DNA from: Acetobacteraceae bacterium
GTDB lineage: Bacteria > Pseudomonadota > Alphaproteobacteria > Acetobacterales > Acetobacteraceae
Direction of reading: 5' to 3'
Assembly (NCBI GenBank): GCA_024280945.1
Contig: JAMXLO010000130.1
Coordinates: 1 to 64,000 of the forward strand
Length of the DNA stretch: 64,000 nucleotides
In this document: piece by piece, positions 1-7,657 of the stretch
How positions within the stretch are numbered: the first letter of the stretch is position 1
How the letters are laid out: each line of letters starts with the position of its first letter
Notes under the pieces: model-generated
Seen by the model: only the letters and a program-made list of their open reading frames with translations
The model's database searches: none
Told to the model about the DNA's origin: nothing
Position numbers and translations under genes: made by a program

Positions 1-827
1 TTGAGGATGATCTGCATTCCCGCGCTCTTCAGCTTGGGAATGGCATCGGGTGATGGCGCTTCGACGAAGTTGACCTGCCCGGTCAGCAGCGCAGCTGTAC
101 GTGTCGCGGCCTCCGGCATCGGCAACAGCACCAGTCGGTCATACTTGGCGATCCGTTTCGGGTCCCAGTACTCCTTGTTCGGCAGCATCTCGAGCCGTTC
201 ATGCGCCACCATGCGATCGAAGCGGAACGGCCCGGTGCCCGACGGGTGCTCGGCGTACGCGTTCCAGTCGTAGTTCAGCTGCTTGGCCCGGCATGGGCTC
301 ACCATCAGAATGTAGCTGGTCTGGTAGGGAAACAGCGATTCCACCACCTTGGTGGTGATCGCGACCGTGTGGTCGTCGAGCTTCTCGACCGAGGCGAAGT
401 TGGTCGTGTAGGCGCGCGACAGCGCCATCTGCTGTGTGTAGAACTGCGGTGCCTTGTCATCGGTGATGCGGCCGAAGTTCCAGACGACATCGTCGGCAGT
501 GAACGGACAACCGTCGTGCCATTTCACCCCCTGACGCAGCTTGTAGATCCAGCGGCGATGATCGTTCGGATCGACCTGCCACTCGGTCGCCAGTCCAGGC
601 TTGATGTCCGACGGCTTGTCGCTGCGGGATAGATCCCACAGGGCCAGCCCGTCATAGAGGTTGTACCCGACGAAGCGGAACCCTTCGAACCCCTGATCCG
701 GGTTGCCGGTCGTCGCTGGGATGTCGCCGGCAGTCATTGCGACCGTGAGGACCGAGTCGGCCTGCACCGGCGTTGCCAGCCAGCCAAGCAGACACGCCAG
801 GATCGACCGGGAAAGGATCGTTTTCAT
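1..827 (-). CDS. ABC transporter substrate-binding protein, family 5 (3' part missing)
   Basis: Periplasmic binding protein of the oligopeptide/dipeptide/nickel type (SBP_bac_5). The visible 275 residues start MKTILSRSILACLLGW, a typical signal peptide ending near VQA-DS. They then show the family's N-terminal lobe, with the phrases NLYDGLALWD, LATEWQVDPN, KWHDGCPFTADDVVWNF and HPSGTGPFRF. The gene runs off the left edge, so the C-terminal lobe and any permease genes lie outside the window. A GGGGCTTGGC stretch precedes the ATG; the ribosome site is weak. Family assignment is firm; the ligand cannot be read from the sequence. Confidence 0.88.
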   Translation of the reverse strand, partial: MKTILSRSILACLLGWLATPVQADSVLTVAMTAGDIPATTGNPDQGFEGFRFVGYNLYDGLALWDLSRSDKPSDIKPGLATEWQVDPNDHRRWIYKLRQGVKWHDGCPFTADDVVWNFGRITDDKAPQFYTQQMALSRAYTTNFASVEKLDDHTVAITTKVVESLFPYQTSYILMVSPCRAKQLNYDWNAYAEHPSGTGPFRFDRMVAHERLEMLPNKEYWDPKRIAKYDRLVLLPMPEAATRTAALLTGQVNFVEAPSPDAIPKLKSAGMQIIL

Positions 828-990
828 GCCAAGCCCCCTGCACTGAACATGCGCTTGTTGCAGCGCAGCATGGCGGGTGCCGCTTGTCTAGGCCTAATCG
901 TGGATGAATTGCATGCTCTGGCTACGCAATTGGCCAAGCATCATGCAAGTCTGCGCCAGTTGGTCCAGATATGCACAATTCACAGGCATA

Positions 991-1536
991 TCAGCGGCGG
1001 GCAACGTCTCCGCCTGGCATCATCTCCCGCGCTGCCTCCATGCTGGCGATGTTGGCCGAAGGCACGTAAGGCAGATTGAACAGCGCTTGCACCAGCTGCG
1101 GCGGCGGCAACGTGAACCCTGGCGCGGCGAGCGCCTGTAGGGCTGCCTGCTGATCACCCGCCTGCCACGCAGCGGCAAATCCCATCAGTGCGTTGACCAC
1201 GATCTGCGAGCGAATGCCGGTGTCGATCCCCAAGGCGCGACGCATATCGACCCGCGCCTGCAGCATCTGCTGCTTGGTAAGTGGCGAGACCTGCAGCCAG
1301 CGCGGGTTGCTGCTGAGCTCGCCGGCCAGGTAGTCGACCGCGGCACAGGCGCGTGCCGCGTCCACCGGGTCGTTGCGCGTGCGCTCAGGCGCGGCGAACG
1401 CCCAGGCAGACTGGTTTGCTGCCGCGACATCGTTGTCCAGCGTCCCGAACGCCGCAAACGGTAGCTGGGCAGTATCCGGCGCGGGCCTTGCCAGCGCACA
1501 CGAAGCAAACAGGAGACAACCGGGCAACGACCGCAT
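991..1536 (-). CDS. Hypothetical secreted protein or lipoprotein (181 aa)
   Basis: Not recognised as a named family. The chosen ATG gives a hydrophobic leader, MRSLPGCLLFASCALARP, which could be a signal peptide or a poor lipobox (FASC). The mature part is Ala/Gln-rich and mostly helical in character, with segments such as DYLAGELSS and LTKQQMLQARVDMRRALG. A longer reading to position 1767 adds residues of no protein-like character, so it was not used. It lies between an ABC binding-protein gene and a decayed adaptor gene, all on the minus strand. No function is proposed. Confidence 0.6.
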   Translation of the reverse strand: MRSLPGCLLFASCALARPAPDTAQLPFAAFGTLDNDVAAANQSAWAFAAPERTRNDPVDAARACAAVDYLAGELSSNPRWLQVSPLTKQQMLQARVDMRRALGIDTGIRSQIVVNALMGFAAAWQAGDQQAALQALAAPGFTLPPPQLVQALFNLPYVPSANIASMEAAREMMPGGDVARR

Positions 1537-1639
1537 GGTCAGTTCCGTACCTTGGTTGTTTGTGTCTAGCAGGTGGTGCGTATGCTGCGTTTGGCTAGTC
1601 GCGGCCGCACCGATCTCCACTTTGTATTCAACCGCCGAA

Positions 1640-2468
1640 AAGCTGTTCGACGCGCTCAACCCTGTGCCATGACGCCGACCGCACCGATACCTTGGTGAAC
1701 AATGGCTGAGGCGACTGTCCGCGATCAAAAGCGATGCGGAACAACTGCCGCCGATCGGTCGGCGCAAAGGCTCCGCCGAATTCTCCCGGAGGCACCGCGG
1801 CGACCGGTTCGCTTCGGGTTATCGTACCGTGAAGCTCTGCAGCCCTGTGCTCGCCACCACGCGATCGCGAGGCGCTGGCGAAAACAACCCGCCCGTCGGC
1901 ATATATGCGGCTACGAAGCGGACATCCTGATAAAGTACGAGAAGCGGCTGGCCCGGCTGCAGGACGGCGCCGTTGTCCGCCATGCGGACGCTCGCACCAG
2001 GCCGCCGTCGAATGACGAGTGCAACCACCCGACAGCATCGTTGGCCTGCACCATAGCCTGGGTGAGGTCGGCTATCTGCACTGTCAGGGCGCTCTGTTCG
2101 GCGGTCAGCCGCGCCAGGTCTTGCTTGCCATGGAATTCGTTCTCGACTGCAACCGAACGCTTGTCGAGCGGCAGGAAGCCTGTGGTAAGCAGCGATTCGT
2201 ATTTGCGCCTGGTGTCGATGGCCACGCTCTGCCGGGTTTGTGCCAGGCGATAACCGCGTTCACCGTCGCACTCCGAATTTCGCAATCCGGCAAGTCGGCG
2301 TCGACAACGACGATCTGCACCACAGAGCGCTGCCGCATAACCGACTGTTCGGCCAATCCGAGCACACATCGCTGCAAGGCATGTGCTTCGTTGTGCCCCA
2401 CCAGCAGTCAGACCCGGCAGGTCTGACCGTCCGCCAACCACCAGAACCTGCCCCAGATCGTTAGTCAA
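1640..2468 (-). pseudogene. Frameshifted HlyD-family membrane fusion protein relic
   Basis: Pieces of one periplasmic adaptor (HlyD/EmrA type) are spread over different minus-strand frames. Around 2250-2030 one frame gives the helical hairpin (RKYESLLTTGFLPLDKRSV, then a coiled-coil-like LTAEQSALTVQIADLTQAM). At about 2030-1820 a second frame continues with the barrel part (VRMADNGAVLQPGQPLLVLY, RFVAAYMPTGG). At about 1820-1640 a third frame gives PPGEFGGAFAPTDRRQLFRI and PLFTKVSVRS. At least two frameshifts are needed; the N-terminal third is unrecognisable. The boundaries are approximate. No partner transporter gene is adjacent. Confidence 0.6.
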
Positions 2469-2621
2469 ACTACCAAGACAGGGTGATCCCTCCCGCTGCC
2501 CGGACCCGGTGTTATGTCCGCGGTGCAGGCATTACTGCGGGGTACATCTAGTTGCATGCGGCGGTGTTTACCGCACGAGTCGATACCAGTTGGTTAGTGT
2601 CGCTACCAACGCCCGCCCGCG

Positions 2622-3170
2622 CTACACGGCGCTGCGAAGCCCGGTGCGGAACCGCGCCGCCAGTTGCCTGTACACCTCAGCGTTTCGATCGAACCGCCTG
2701 CGCTCCTCGTCCGTCATCACGCGCACCAGCTTGGCCGGCGCGCCGACCCAGAGCTCGTTGCGGCCGATCACCTTGCCCGGCGTCAGCAGACCGCCGGCGC
2801 CCAGCATCCCGCCTTCCTCGATCACCGCACCATCCAGCACCGTGGCGGCGATGCCGACAAACGCCCGGTTCTTCAGCGTGCAGGCGTGGATGACCGCGTT
2901 GTGCCCGACCGTCACATCGTCGCCGATATGCGTGGCACCCGCGCCGGTATCGACATGGACGATCGTGCCGTCCTGGATGTTGGTGCGCGCGCCGATGCGG
3001 ATGATGTTGAGGTCGCCGCGCACCAGGCAGTGAAACCAGATGCCGGTCTCCGAGCCGATCTCGACATCGCCGATCACTGCTGCACCGGGTGCGATGAACG
3101 CGTCAGGGGCCACCTTGGGCGTGACCCCGTCCAGCGAGAAGATCGGCCCGAGGCCAACGAGTTCAGGCAC
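2622..3170 (-). CDS. Gamma-carbonic anhydrase-like protein (left-handed beta-helix)
   Basis: 182-residue protein of the gamma-CA/YrdA/PaaY group, a trimeric left-handed beta-helix with hexapeptide repeats ([26 protein letters not shown]). The three zinc-type histidines of the family are visible at residues 72 (IVHVD), 90 (VGHNA) and 95 (VIHAC), with the conserved RGDLN at 51-55. Activity as a carbonic anhydrase is not guaranteed in this family. Its ATG overlaps the 3' end of argC by eight bases, so the two are probably translated from one message. Confidence 0.88.
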   Translation of the reverse strand: MPELVGLGPIFSLDGVTPKVAPDAFIAPGAAVIGDVEIGSETGIWFHCLVRGDLNIIRIGARTNIQDGTIVHVDTGAGATHIGDDVTVGHNAVIHACTLKNRAFVGIAATVLDGAVIEEGGMLGAGGLLTPGKVIGRNELWVGAPAKLVRVMTDEERRRFDRNAEVYRQLAARFRTGLRSAV

Positions 3171-4086
3171 GCGCAGGCAAGCCCAGCATCAGCCGCAGAT
3201 TCTGCACCGCGGCCCCTGATGCACCCTTTCCCAGGTTGTCCAGCCGCGCCACCAGCACCGCCTGGCGGCGCCTTTCGTTGGTATGGACCGTGAGTTCCAG
3301 CAGGTTGCTATCGTTCAATGCCTCTGGTTCCACCTTGCCGTCGCTCTGGGGGGCGGTGACATGGACGAACTGGCAGCCGGCATAGCGCGCCTCGAGTACG
3401 GTCTGCAGGTCGGCTCCGGTTGGCCTGCCCGGCAGCGTGTCGAGATGCAGCGGCACCGACACCAGCATACCCTGCCGATAATGACCGACCGAAGGAACGA
3501 AGATCGGCCGGCGCGACAAACCACAGAATTGCTGCGTCTCCGGCAGGTGCTTGTGCTCGAGTTTCAGACCGTAGAGTTCGAACGCCGGGCCGCCATCCTG
3601 CTCGTGTGCCTCGATCATAGACCGCCCGCCGCCGGAGTAGCCGCTGACCGCATTGATGGTGATCGGGTAGTCAGGCGGGATGATGCCGGCGTCGACCAGC
3701 GGCCGCACCAGACCGATTGCGCCGGTAGGATAGCAGCCGGGATTGGCCACTCTTCGCGCCGCGGCGATGCGGTCGGCCTGCCCCTCGACCATCTCCGGAA
3801 AGCCATACGTCCAATCAGGATGTACGCGATGCGCCGTGCTGGCGTCCAAGAGCTTCGGGGCCGCGTTGCCCAGACTGTCGGCCATCGCCGCCGACTCGCG
3901 CGCCGCGTCATCAGGCAGGCAGAGGATGACCAGCTCCACCTCCGCCATCATCTCGCGCCGAGCATTTGGGTCGCGGCGGCGGTCGGTCGGCAGGCTCTTC
4001 AGATCGACATCAGGCAGTGCGCGCAGGCGGTCGCGGATGCCTAGCCCTGTCGTACCCGCTTCCCCATCGATGAACACGCTTGGCAT
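3163..4086 (-). CDS. argC: N-acetyl-gamma-glutamyl-phosphate reductase, type 2
   Basis: Third step of arginine synthesis: NADPH-dependent reduction of N-acetylglutamyl 5-phosphate to the semialdehyde. The length of 307 residues fits the short type-2 ArgC class. The N-terminal nucleotide fold ([16 protein letters not shown]) is intact, and the catalytic cysteine is C118 in [26 protein letters not shown] and KHLPE are further family signatures. The start at MPSVF was preferred to an ATG four codons upstream. The downstream carbonic-anhydrase-like gene overlaps its stop. A GC-rich intergenic repeat separates it from rpsI upstream. Confidence 0.95.
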   Translation of the reverse strand: MPSVFIDGEAGTTGLGIRDRLRALPDVDLKSLPTDRRRDPNARREMMAEVELVILCLPDDAARESAAMADSLGNAAPKLLDASTAHRVHPDWTYGFPEMVEGQADRIAAARRVANPGCYPTGAIGLVRPLVDAGIIPPDYPITINAVSGYSGGGRSMIEAHEQDGGPAFELYGLKLEHKHLPETQQFCGLSRRPIFVPSVGHYRQGMLVSVPLHLDTLPGRPTGADLQTVLEARYAGCQFVHVTAPQSDGKVEPEALNDSNLLELTVHTNERRRQAVLVARLDNLGKGASGAAVQNLRLMLGLPARA

Positions 4087-4092
4087 GTCGAT

Positions 4093-4160
4093 CTCCAAAA
4101 GCTCCCCCTCCCCTCGCGGGAGGTGCCTGCCCCGGAGGTGATCCGGGGGTCAGGGGAGGG
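4093..4160. repeat. GC-rich intergenic palindromic repeat (REP-like)
   Basis: Between rpsI and argC lies a C-rich then G-rich segment (GCTCCCCCTCCCCTCGCGGG ... GGGGGTCAGGGGAGGG) that can fold on itself. A similar block (CCCCTCCCGCAAGGGGAGGG) occurs between dapD and dapE at 46193-46233. Short intergenic palindromes of this type are common in GC-rich alphaproteobacterial genomes. It may also act as a transcription barrier after rpsI, but there is no T-run. Confidence 0.5.
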
Positions 4161-4166
4161 CCGGCG

Positions 4167-4676
4167 TTACCGCTTGCTGAACTGGAAGCTGCGGCGGGCC
4201 TTCATCTTGCCGTACTTCTTGCGCTCGACCACGCGGGGGTCGCGGGTCAGGAAGCCGGCGACCTTCAGGATGCCGCGCAGCTCCGGTTCATAGTTGGTCA
4301 GCGCGCGGGAGATGCCATGCCGCACTGCGCCGGCCTGGCCGGACAGGCCGCCGCCGGTGACCGTGCAGAACACGTCGAACTGGTTATAGCGGTCAGCCAC
4401 CAGGAACGGCTGGGTGAGCAGCATGCGCAGCACGGGGCGCGCGAAATACTGCACCACCTTCTTGTTGTTCACCAAAATGTCGCCCCTGCCGGGCTTGATC
4501 CAGACCCGTGCGACGGCGTTCTTGCGTCGGCCGGTCGCATAAGAGCGGCCCAGACCATCACGCTTCGGCTCGCGCCGCGGCTGATCTCCTGCCTCTGGCG
4601 CGGCACCCTGTGTCGTTGCCTGCTGCACCGCCAGCATGTCTTTGAGGTCGGCGAGTGTGCGGGTGGTACCGGACAT
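4167..4676 (-). CDS. rpsI: 30S ribosomal protein S9
   Basis: Ribosomal protein uS9 of the small subunit, reaching with its C-terminus toward the P-site tRNA. The 169 residues include an N-terminal extension of roughly 35 residues rich in Gln/Ala, usual in alphaproteobacteria. The conserved core follows: [34 protein letters not shown] and [14 protein letters not shown]. The C-terminal end RRSFQFSKR matches the invariant xxFSKR tail. It follows rplM by four bases, the normal L13-S9 operon. Confidence 0.97.
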   Translation of the reverse strand: MSGTTRTLADLKDMLAVQQATTQGAAPEAGDQPRREPKRDGLGRSYATGRRKNAVARVWIKPGRGDILVNNKKVVQYFARPVLRMLLTQPFLVADRYNQFDVFCTVTGGGLSGQAGAVRHGISRALTNYEPELRGILKVAGFLTRDPRVVERKKYGKMKARRSFQFSKR

Positions 4677-4680
4677 ACGA

Positions 4681-5145
4681 TCAGCCTCGCTTGTTCTTCG
4701 GGTTCATCGCAGCGATGTCGAGCGCCACCGGCTGCTGCGCCGCGTGCTTGTGCTCGGGGCCGGCATAGACATAGAGATGCTTCATCTGCCGTCGCTGCAG
4801 CGGGCCGCGCGTGATCATACGCTCCACCGCCTTCTCCAGCACGCTCTCCGGACGCTTGCCTTCGAGCCGTTGACGGATGGTACGTCCCTTGATTCCACCC
4901 GGATAGCCGGTGTGATAGTAGAATACCGACTGCTCGGGCTTCTTGCCGGTCACGCGCAGCTTGCCGGCGTTCACCACCACGACGTTATCGCCACAATCGA
5001 CATGCGGGGTGAATTGCGGCTTGTGCTTGCCGCGCAGCCGGTTGGCAATGATGGACGCCAGGCGGCCGAGTACGACGCCCTCCGCGTCGATCAGCACCCA
5101 GTCCTTCTTCACCTCTGCCGGCTTCAGCGAGAGCGTGCTCTTCAT
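4681..5145 (-). CDS. rplM: 50S ribosomal protein L13
   Basis: Ribosomal protein uL13, an early assembly protein of the large subunit. The 154 residues show the expected signatures: [44 protein letters not shown] and [20 protein letters not shown]. The start [16 protein letters not shown] was chosen because the family begins there; the 62 codons upstream in the same frame look non-coding. It is first in the rplM-rpsI operon, and a palindrome with a TATAAT core lies 68 bases upstream of the ATG. Confidence 0.97.
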   Translation of the reverse strand: MKSTLSLKPAEVKKDWVLIDAEGVVLGRLASIIANRLRGKHKPQFTPHVDCGDNVVVVNAGKLRVTGKKPEQSVFYYHTGYPGGIKGRTIRQRLEGKRPESVLEKAVERMITRGPLQRRQMKHLYVYAGPEHKHAAQQPVALDIAAMNPKNKRG

Positions 5146-5212
5146 ACTGGTGACCTTGTGGATTGGCGGCGGCATATGGCGGGAAACGCAGGCAGGGTCA
5201 AGGTTTCTGCCT

Positions 5213-5232
5213 TGTGGTATATAATTACCACA
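5213..5232. promoter_or_regulatory. 20-bp palindrome with TATAAT core upstream of rplM
   Basis: Seven-base arms TGTGGTA and TACCACA flank the six bases TATAAT, giving a perfect inverted repeat. It sits in the gap upstream of rplM (minus strand) and ahead of the unknown plus-strand genes at 5.4 kb. Its A/T-rich core stands out from the GC-rich surroundings. The layout is that of an operator overlapping a -10 element; which gene it serves and what binds are unknown. Confidence 0.45.
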
Positions 5233-5442
5233 CACGCTGTGGCGGTGACAGAAGGCCTGGTCCCGGCCCTGCGGCGTCGGGGGCTCATGCGGACCGAATA
5301 CGCCGGCAGGACCCTGCCGAAAGTGCTGCATGAATCCTGGATGGATCAGATCTTAGGCAATAGCCTATAGATCATTCATCATCTGACATGCTTGCACGCA
5401 TCCGTGCCAGCGAATGCTGGATTCAGCGCCATCTGCGCTGGC

Positions 5443-5748
5443 ATGTCACTTGCTGCGGCTTCGGTGATGGACGAGACGGTCTCTCTCGACCTGAACGGCA
5501 AACTGGTGCGCCGGCTTCGGCTGGTCCGCCAGGCCGTAGTGGTGGCCCGCACCGGCGGGGCCGATCGCTTGGCGGCCGGCCAGTTCCTGAAGGTGACCGG
5601 CGACAGTCCGTCGAAGCCGGGCCACTGCCTGGTGTTCAAGGAATGGTCCGACAGCGTCGTTGCGCTTTTCGCATGCCGGCAGGAATTCAACCCCGTTGCC
5701 GGCTGGTATCCGACCGGCCAGCACGCCGGCATCTACGCGGCGACATGA
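5443..5748 (+). CDS. Hypothetical protein (about 101 aa)
   Basis: Not recognised. The protein has a compact, beta-rich look (ETVSLDLNGKLVRRLRLV, RQAVVVARTGG, HCLVFKEWSDSVVALFACRQ). Its stop overlaps the start of the next gene (ATGA), which supports it as a real, translationally coupled gene. The start is uncertain: TTG at 5392, ATG at 5443 and ATG at 5467 are all possible and none has a clear ribosome site. An eight-base inverted repeat (TGCCAGCG at 5405, CGCTGGCA at 5436) ends on the ATG at 5443. Confidence 0.55.
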   Translation: MSLAAASVMDETVSLDLNGKLVRRLRLVRQAVVVARTGGADRLAAGQFLKVTGDSPSKPGHCLVFKEWSDSVVALFACRQEFNPVAGWYPTGQHAGIYAAT

Positions 5749-6260
5749 ACACCGAGTGGCGTCGCCGCTGGAAAGAAATTGCCGGGCGCTCCCACCGTCC
5801 ATCCGGCGAAGCCTCACTGACAACCGTGATCCTTGGGTTGGCCGTGGGTGCGCTGCTGACCGTCACCACCGGGCTGTGGTGCATGCGGCAACTTGAAACG
5901 TTCGGACCTTCGGTCGGCGGCATCATCGTGTTCAAGCCCGACCCGATCGCCTCGGAGCGTTGGGTGGTGAATGCCGTCCGTCTCGAGCGCAGCCTCGCCG
6001 GGTGGTCGCAGAATAATAATGTCCGGCATTGCGTGCTCAGCCCGGGGGTCATGGCAAGAGCCGGAGGCAGCCTGGTCATCGAGGCACGGCGAATGAGCCG
6101 CCCGCCGGCGTTCCAGGTGCATTGGGCCGGCGGTCGTACCGATAACGGCGCTGCGGATTGCGGTTCAGCTGCCGACCTTCTGCTGGAACGCACCGACGTG
6201 ATGCGTCTTGCCAATGCGGCCGGTGGGTTCAGTGGCGGGTTCCGACTGATCGGACCGTGA
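5745..6260 (+). CDS. Hypothetical membrane-anchored protein (171 aa)
   Basis: Unknown. MNTEWRRRWKEIAGRSHR is a basic cytoplasmic start. It is followed by one hydrophobic segment (about residues 25-45, VILGLAVGALLTVTTGLW) and then a periplasmic-type domain containing GGIIVFKPD, WSQNNNVRHCVLSPGVM and a second cysteine (NGAADCGSAADLL), a possible disulphide pair. It is coupled by ATGA to the upstream unknown gene. The pair has no clear link to the ribosomal genes behind it or the hydrolase ahead. Confidence 0.6.
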   Translation: MNTEWRRRWKEIAGRSHRPSGEASLTTVILGLAVGALLTVTTGLWCMRQLETFGPSVGGIIVFKPDPIASERWVVNAVRLERSLAGWSQNNNVRHCVLSPGVMARAGGSLVIEARRMSRPPAFQVHWAGGRTDNGAADCGSAADLLLERTDVMRLANAAGGFSGGFRLIGP

Positions 6261-6497
6261 CTCTGCAAGCGAAACGCGGACCGACGACCCAGGCTCGATG
6301 GCCACGGGGCACCATGCTGCCGCTGCGGCACGCGGCTCAGCGCCCGGATCGTGCTGCAGCAGCCACCCATACCAAGGCGAGTATGACAATCGACTATACG
6401 CTGCGCTGATCACACGCTGAATCGTTGCCGGCTCCCCGCGCATAGCAGCGTCTCACCCTGCCTCGCCACTCGAGACAGCGCCGGCTAAGCTGCATCG

Positions 6498-7544
6498 ATG
6501 CAGCAAGCCGACGGCGTTCCTTCCTTGAGGTTTCCCCACGCGCATCCTCCGGCTCCCGGTGAGCTGGTTGCGATCGCCGATGGCGTCTGCTGGTTCCGGT
6601 TGCCGCTGCCCTATCGGCTCGACCACGTCAACATCTACCTCATTCGGGATGACGATGGATGGACGGTGCTCGACACGGGTCTCGGCACTGACGCCTGTCG
6701 CACCACATGGGAATCGATCCTTTCCGGATCGCTGGCCGGACAGCACCTGACATCCATGGTGGTGACCCACTTCCATCCAGACCATGTCGGCCTCGCAGGA
6801 TGGCTGGCCGCGCGATTCGATCTGCCGCTGTCGATGCCGCGACCCGAATATTTGTACAGCCTGGCACTGCAATATGCGCCGGGCGATCTTGGCGCAGACA
6901 TGCACCGACCTTTCTATCGGCGTCACGGGCTTTCGCCTGAGGTGACCGAAGCCGTGCTCGGCCGCGGCCATGAGTATTTGCGGCAAACGACCGGTGTGCC
7001 CACGACGTATCATCGCATCCAGCATGGCGACACGCTGCGCGTGGGCGCCAGGGCGTTTCGGGTGATCACCGGCGGTGGACATGCGCTGGAACAGGCGATG
7101 CTGCATCGCGCCGAAGACAAACTGTTCTTTGCGGCAGACCAGGTGATCGCGCGCATCTCGCCCAATGTCAGCGTGCATGCGATGGAGCCGGATCTCGACG
7201 CGCTGGGCATCTACCTGCGCTCGCTATCGGGGCTGCGCGATACGGTAAGCGACGACGTGCTGGTGCTGCCGGGACACGGGTTGCCATTCTATGGTTTGCA
7301 TACCCGGATCGCCGAGTTGCTGGAGCATCACACCCAGCGCTGCGGCGCGATCACGCAGGCGTGCCGGCAACAACCGTTGTCGGTGGCCGAATTGGTGCCC
7401 CATGTGTTTCATCGCGTGCTGGACGAACATCAGACAGGATTCGCGTTCGGTGAAGTCCTGGCGCACGTAAACCACATGCTGGTTCAGAACCAACTGGTGC
7501 TACAGACTGGCGCCGACGGAATCGATCGCTATCAGGCGCAATAG
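6498..7544 (+). CDS. MBL-fold metallo-hydrolase
   Basis: Metallo-beta-lactamase-fold hydrolase of 348 residues. The metal site motif HFHPDH lies at residues 91-96, after NIYLIRDDDGWTVLDTGLG. Further ligands would be the His of GGGHALEQAML (about 193) and that of VLPGHGLPFYG (about 260). The second metal motif departs from the usual TPGHTPGH pattern. The C-terminal part carries a helical region as in glyoxalase II-like or LACTB2-like proteins (HVFHRVLDEHQTGFAFGEVLAHVNHML). Substrate unknown. It stands alone between two other plus-strand units; the 237 bases before it show nothing recognisable. Confidence 0.85.
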   Translation: MQQADGVPSLRFPHAHPPAPGELVAIADGVCWFRLPLPYRLDHVNIYLIRDDDGWTVLDTGLGTDACRTTWESILSGSLAGQHLTSMVVTHFHPDHVGLAGWLAARFDLPLSMPRPEYLYSLALQYAPGDLGADMHRPFYRRHGLSPEVTEAVLGRGHEYLRQTTGVPTTYHRIQHGDTLRVGARAFRVITGGGHALEQAMLHRAEDKLFFAADQVIARISPNVSVHAMEPDLDALGIYLRSLSGLRDTVSDDVLVLPGHGLPFYGLHTRIAELLEHHTQRCGAITQACRQQPLSVAELVPHVFHRVLDEHQTGFAFGEVLAHVNHMLVQNQLVLQTGADGIDRYQAQ

Positions 7545-7657
7545 GCATCGGCTGGCGGGGTCGATCTGCGGTCCTTGCTGCGCCCTCCGTCACCCTTACC
7601 CACCGCGCGCATCCGCGTACGCTGGACTTGCGTCGTTTCGCCTGACAACCTTTCGTC

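Noticed and set aside
4093-4160. GC-rich repeats considered as a CRISPR array
   Set aside because: Only isolated palindromic blocks occur, without regularly spaced repeats or spacers, and no cas genes are present anywhere in the window.
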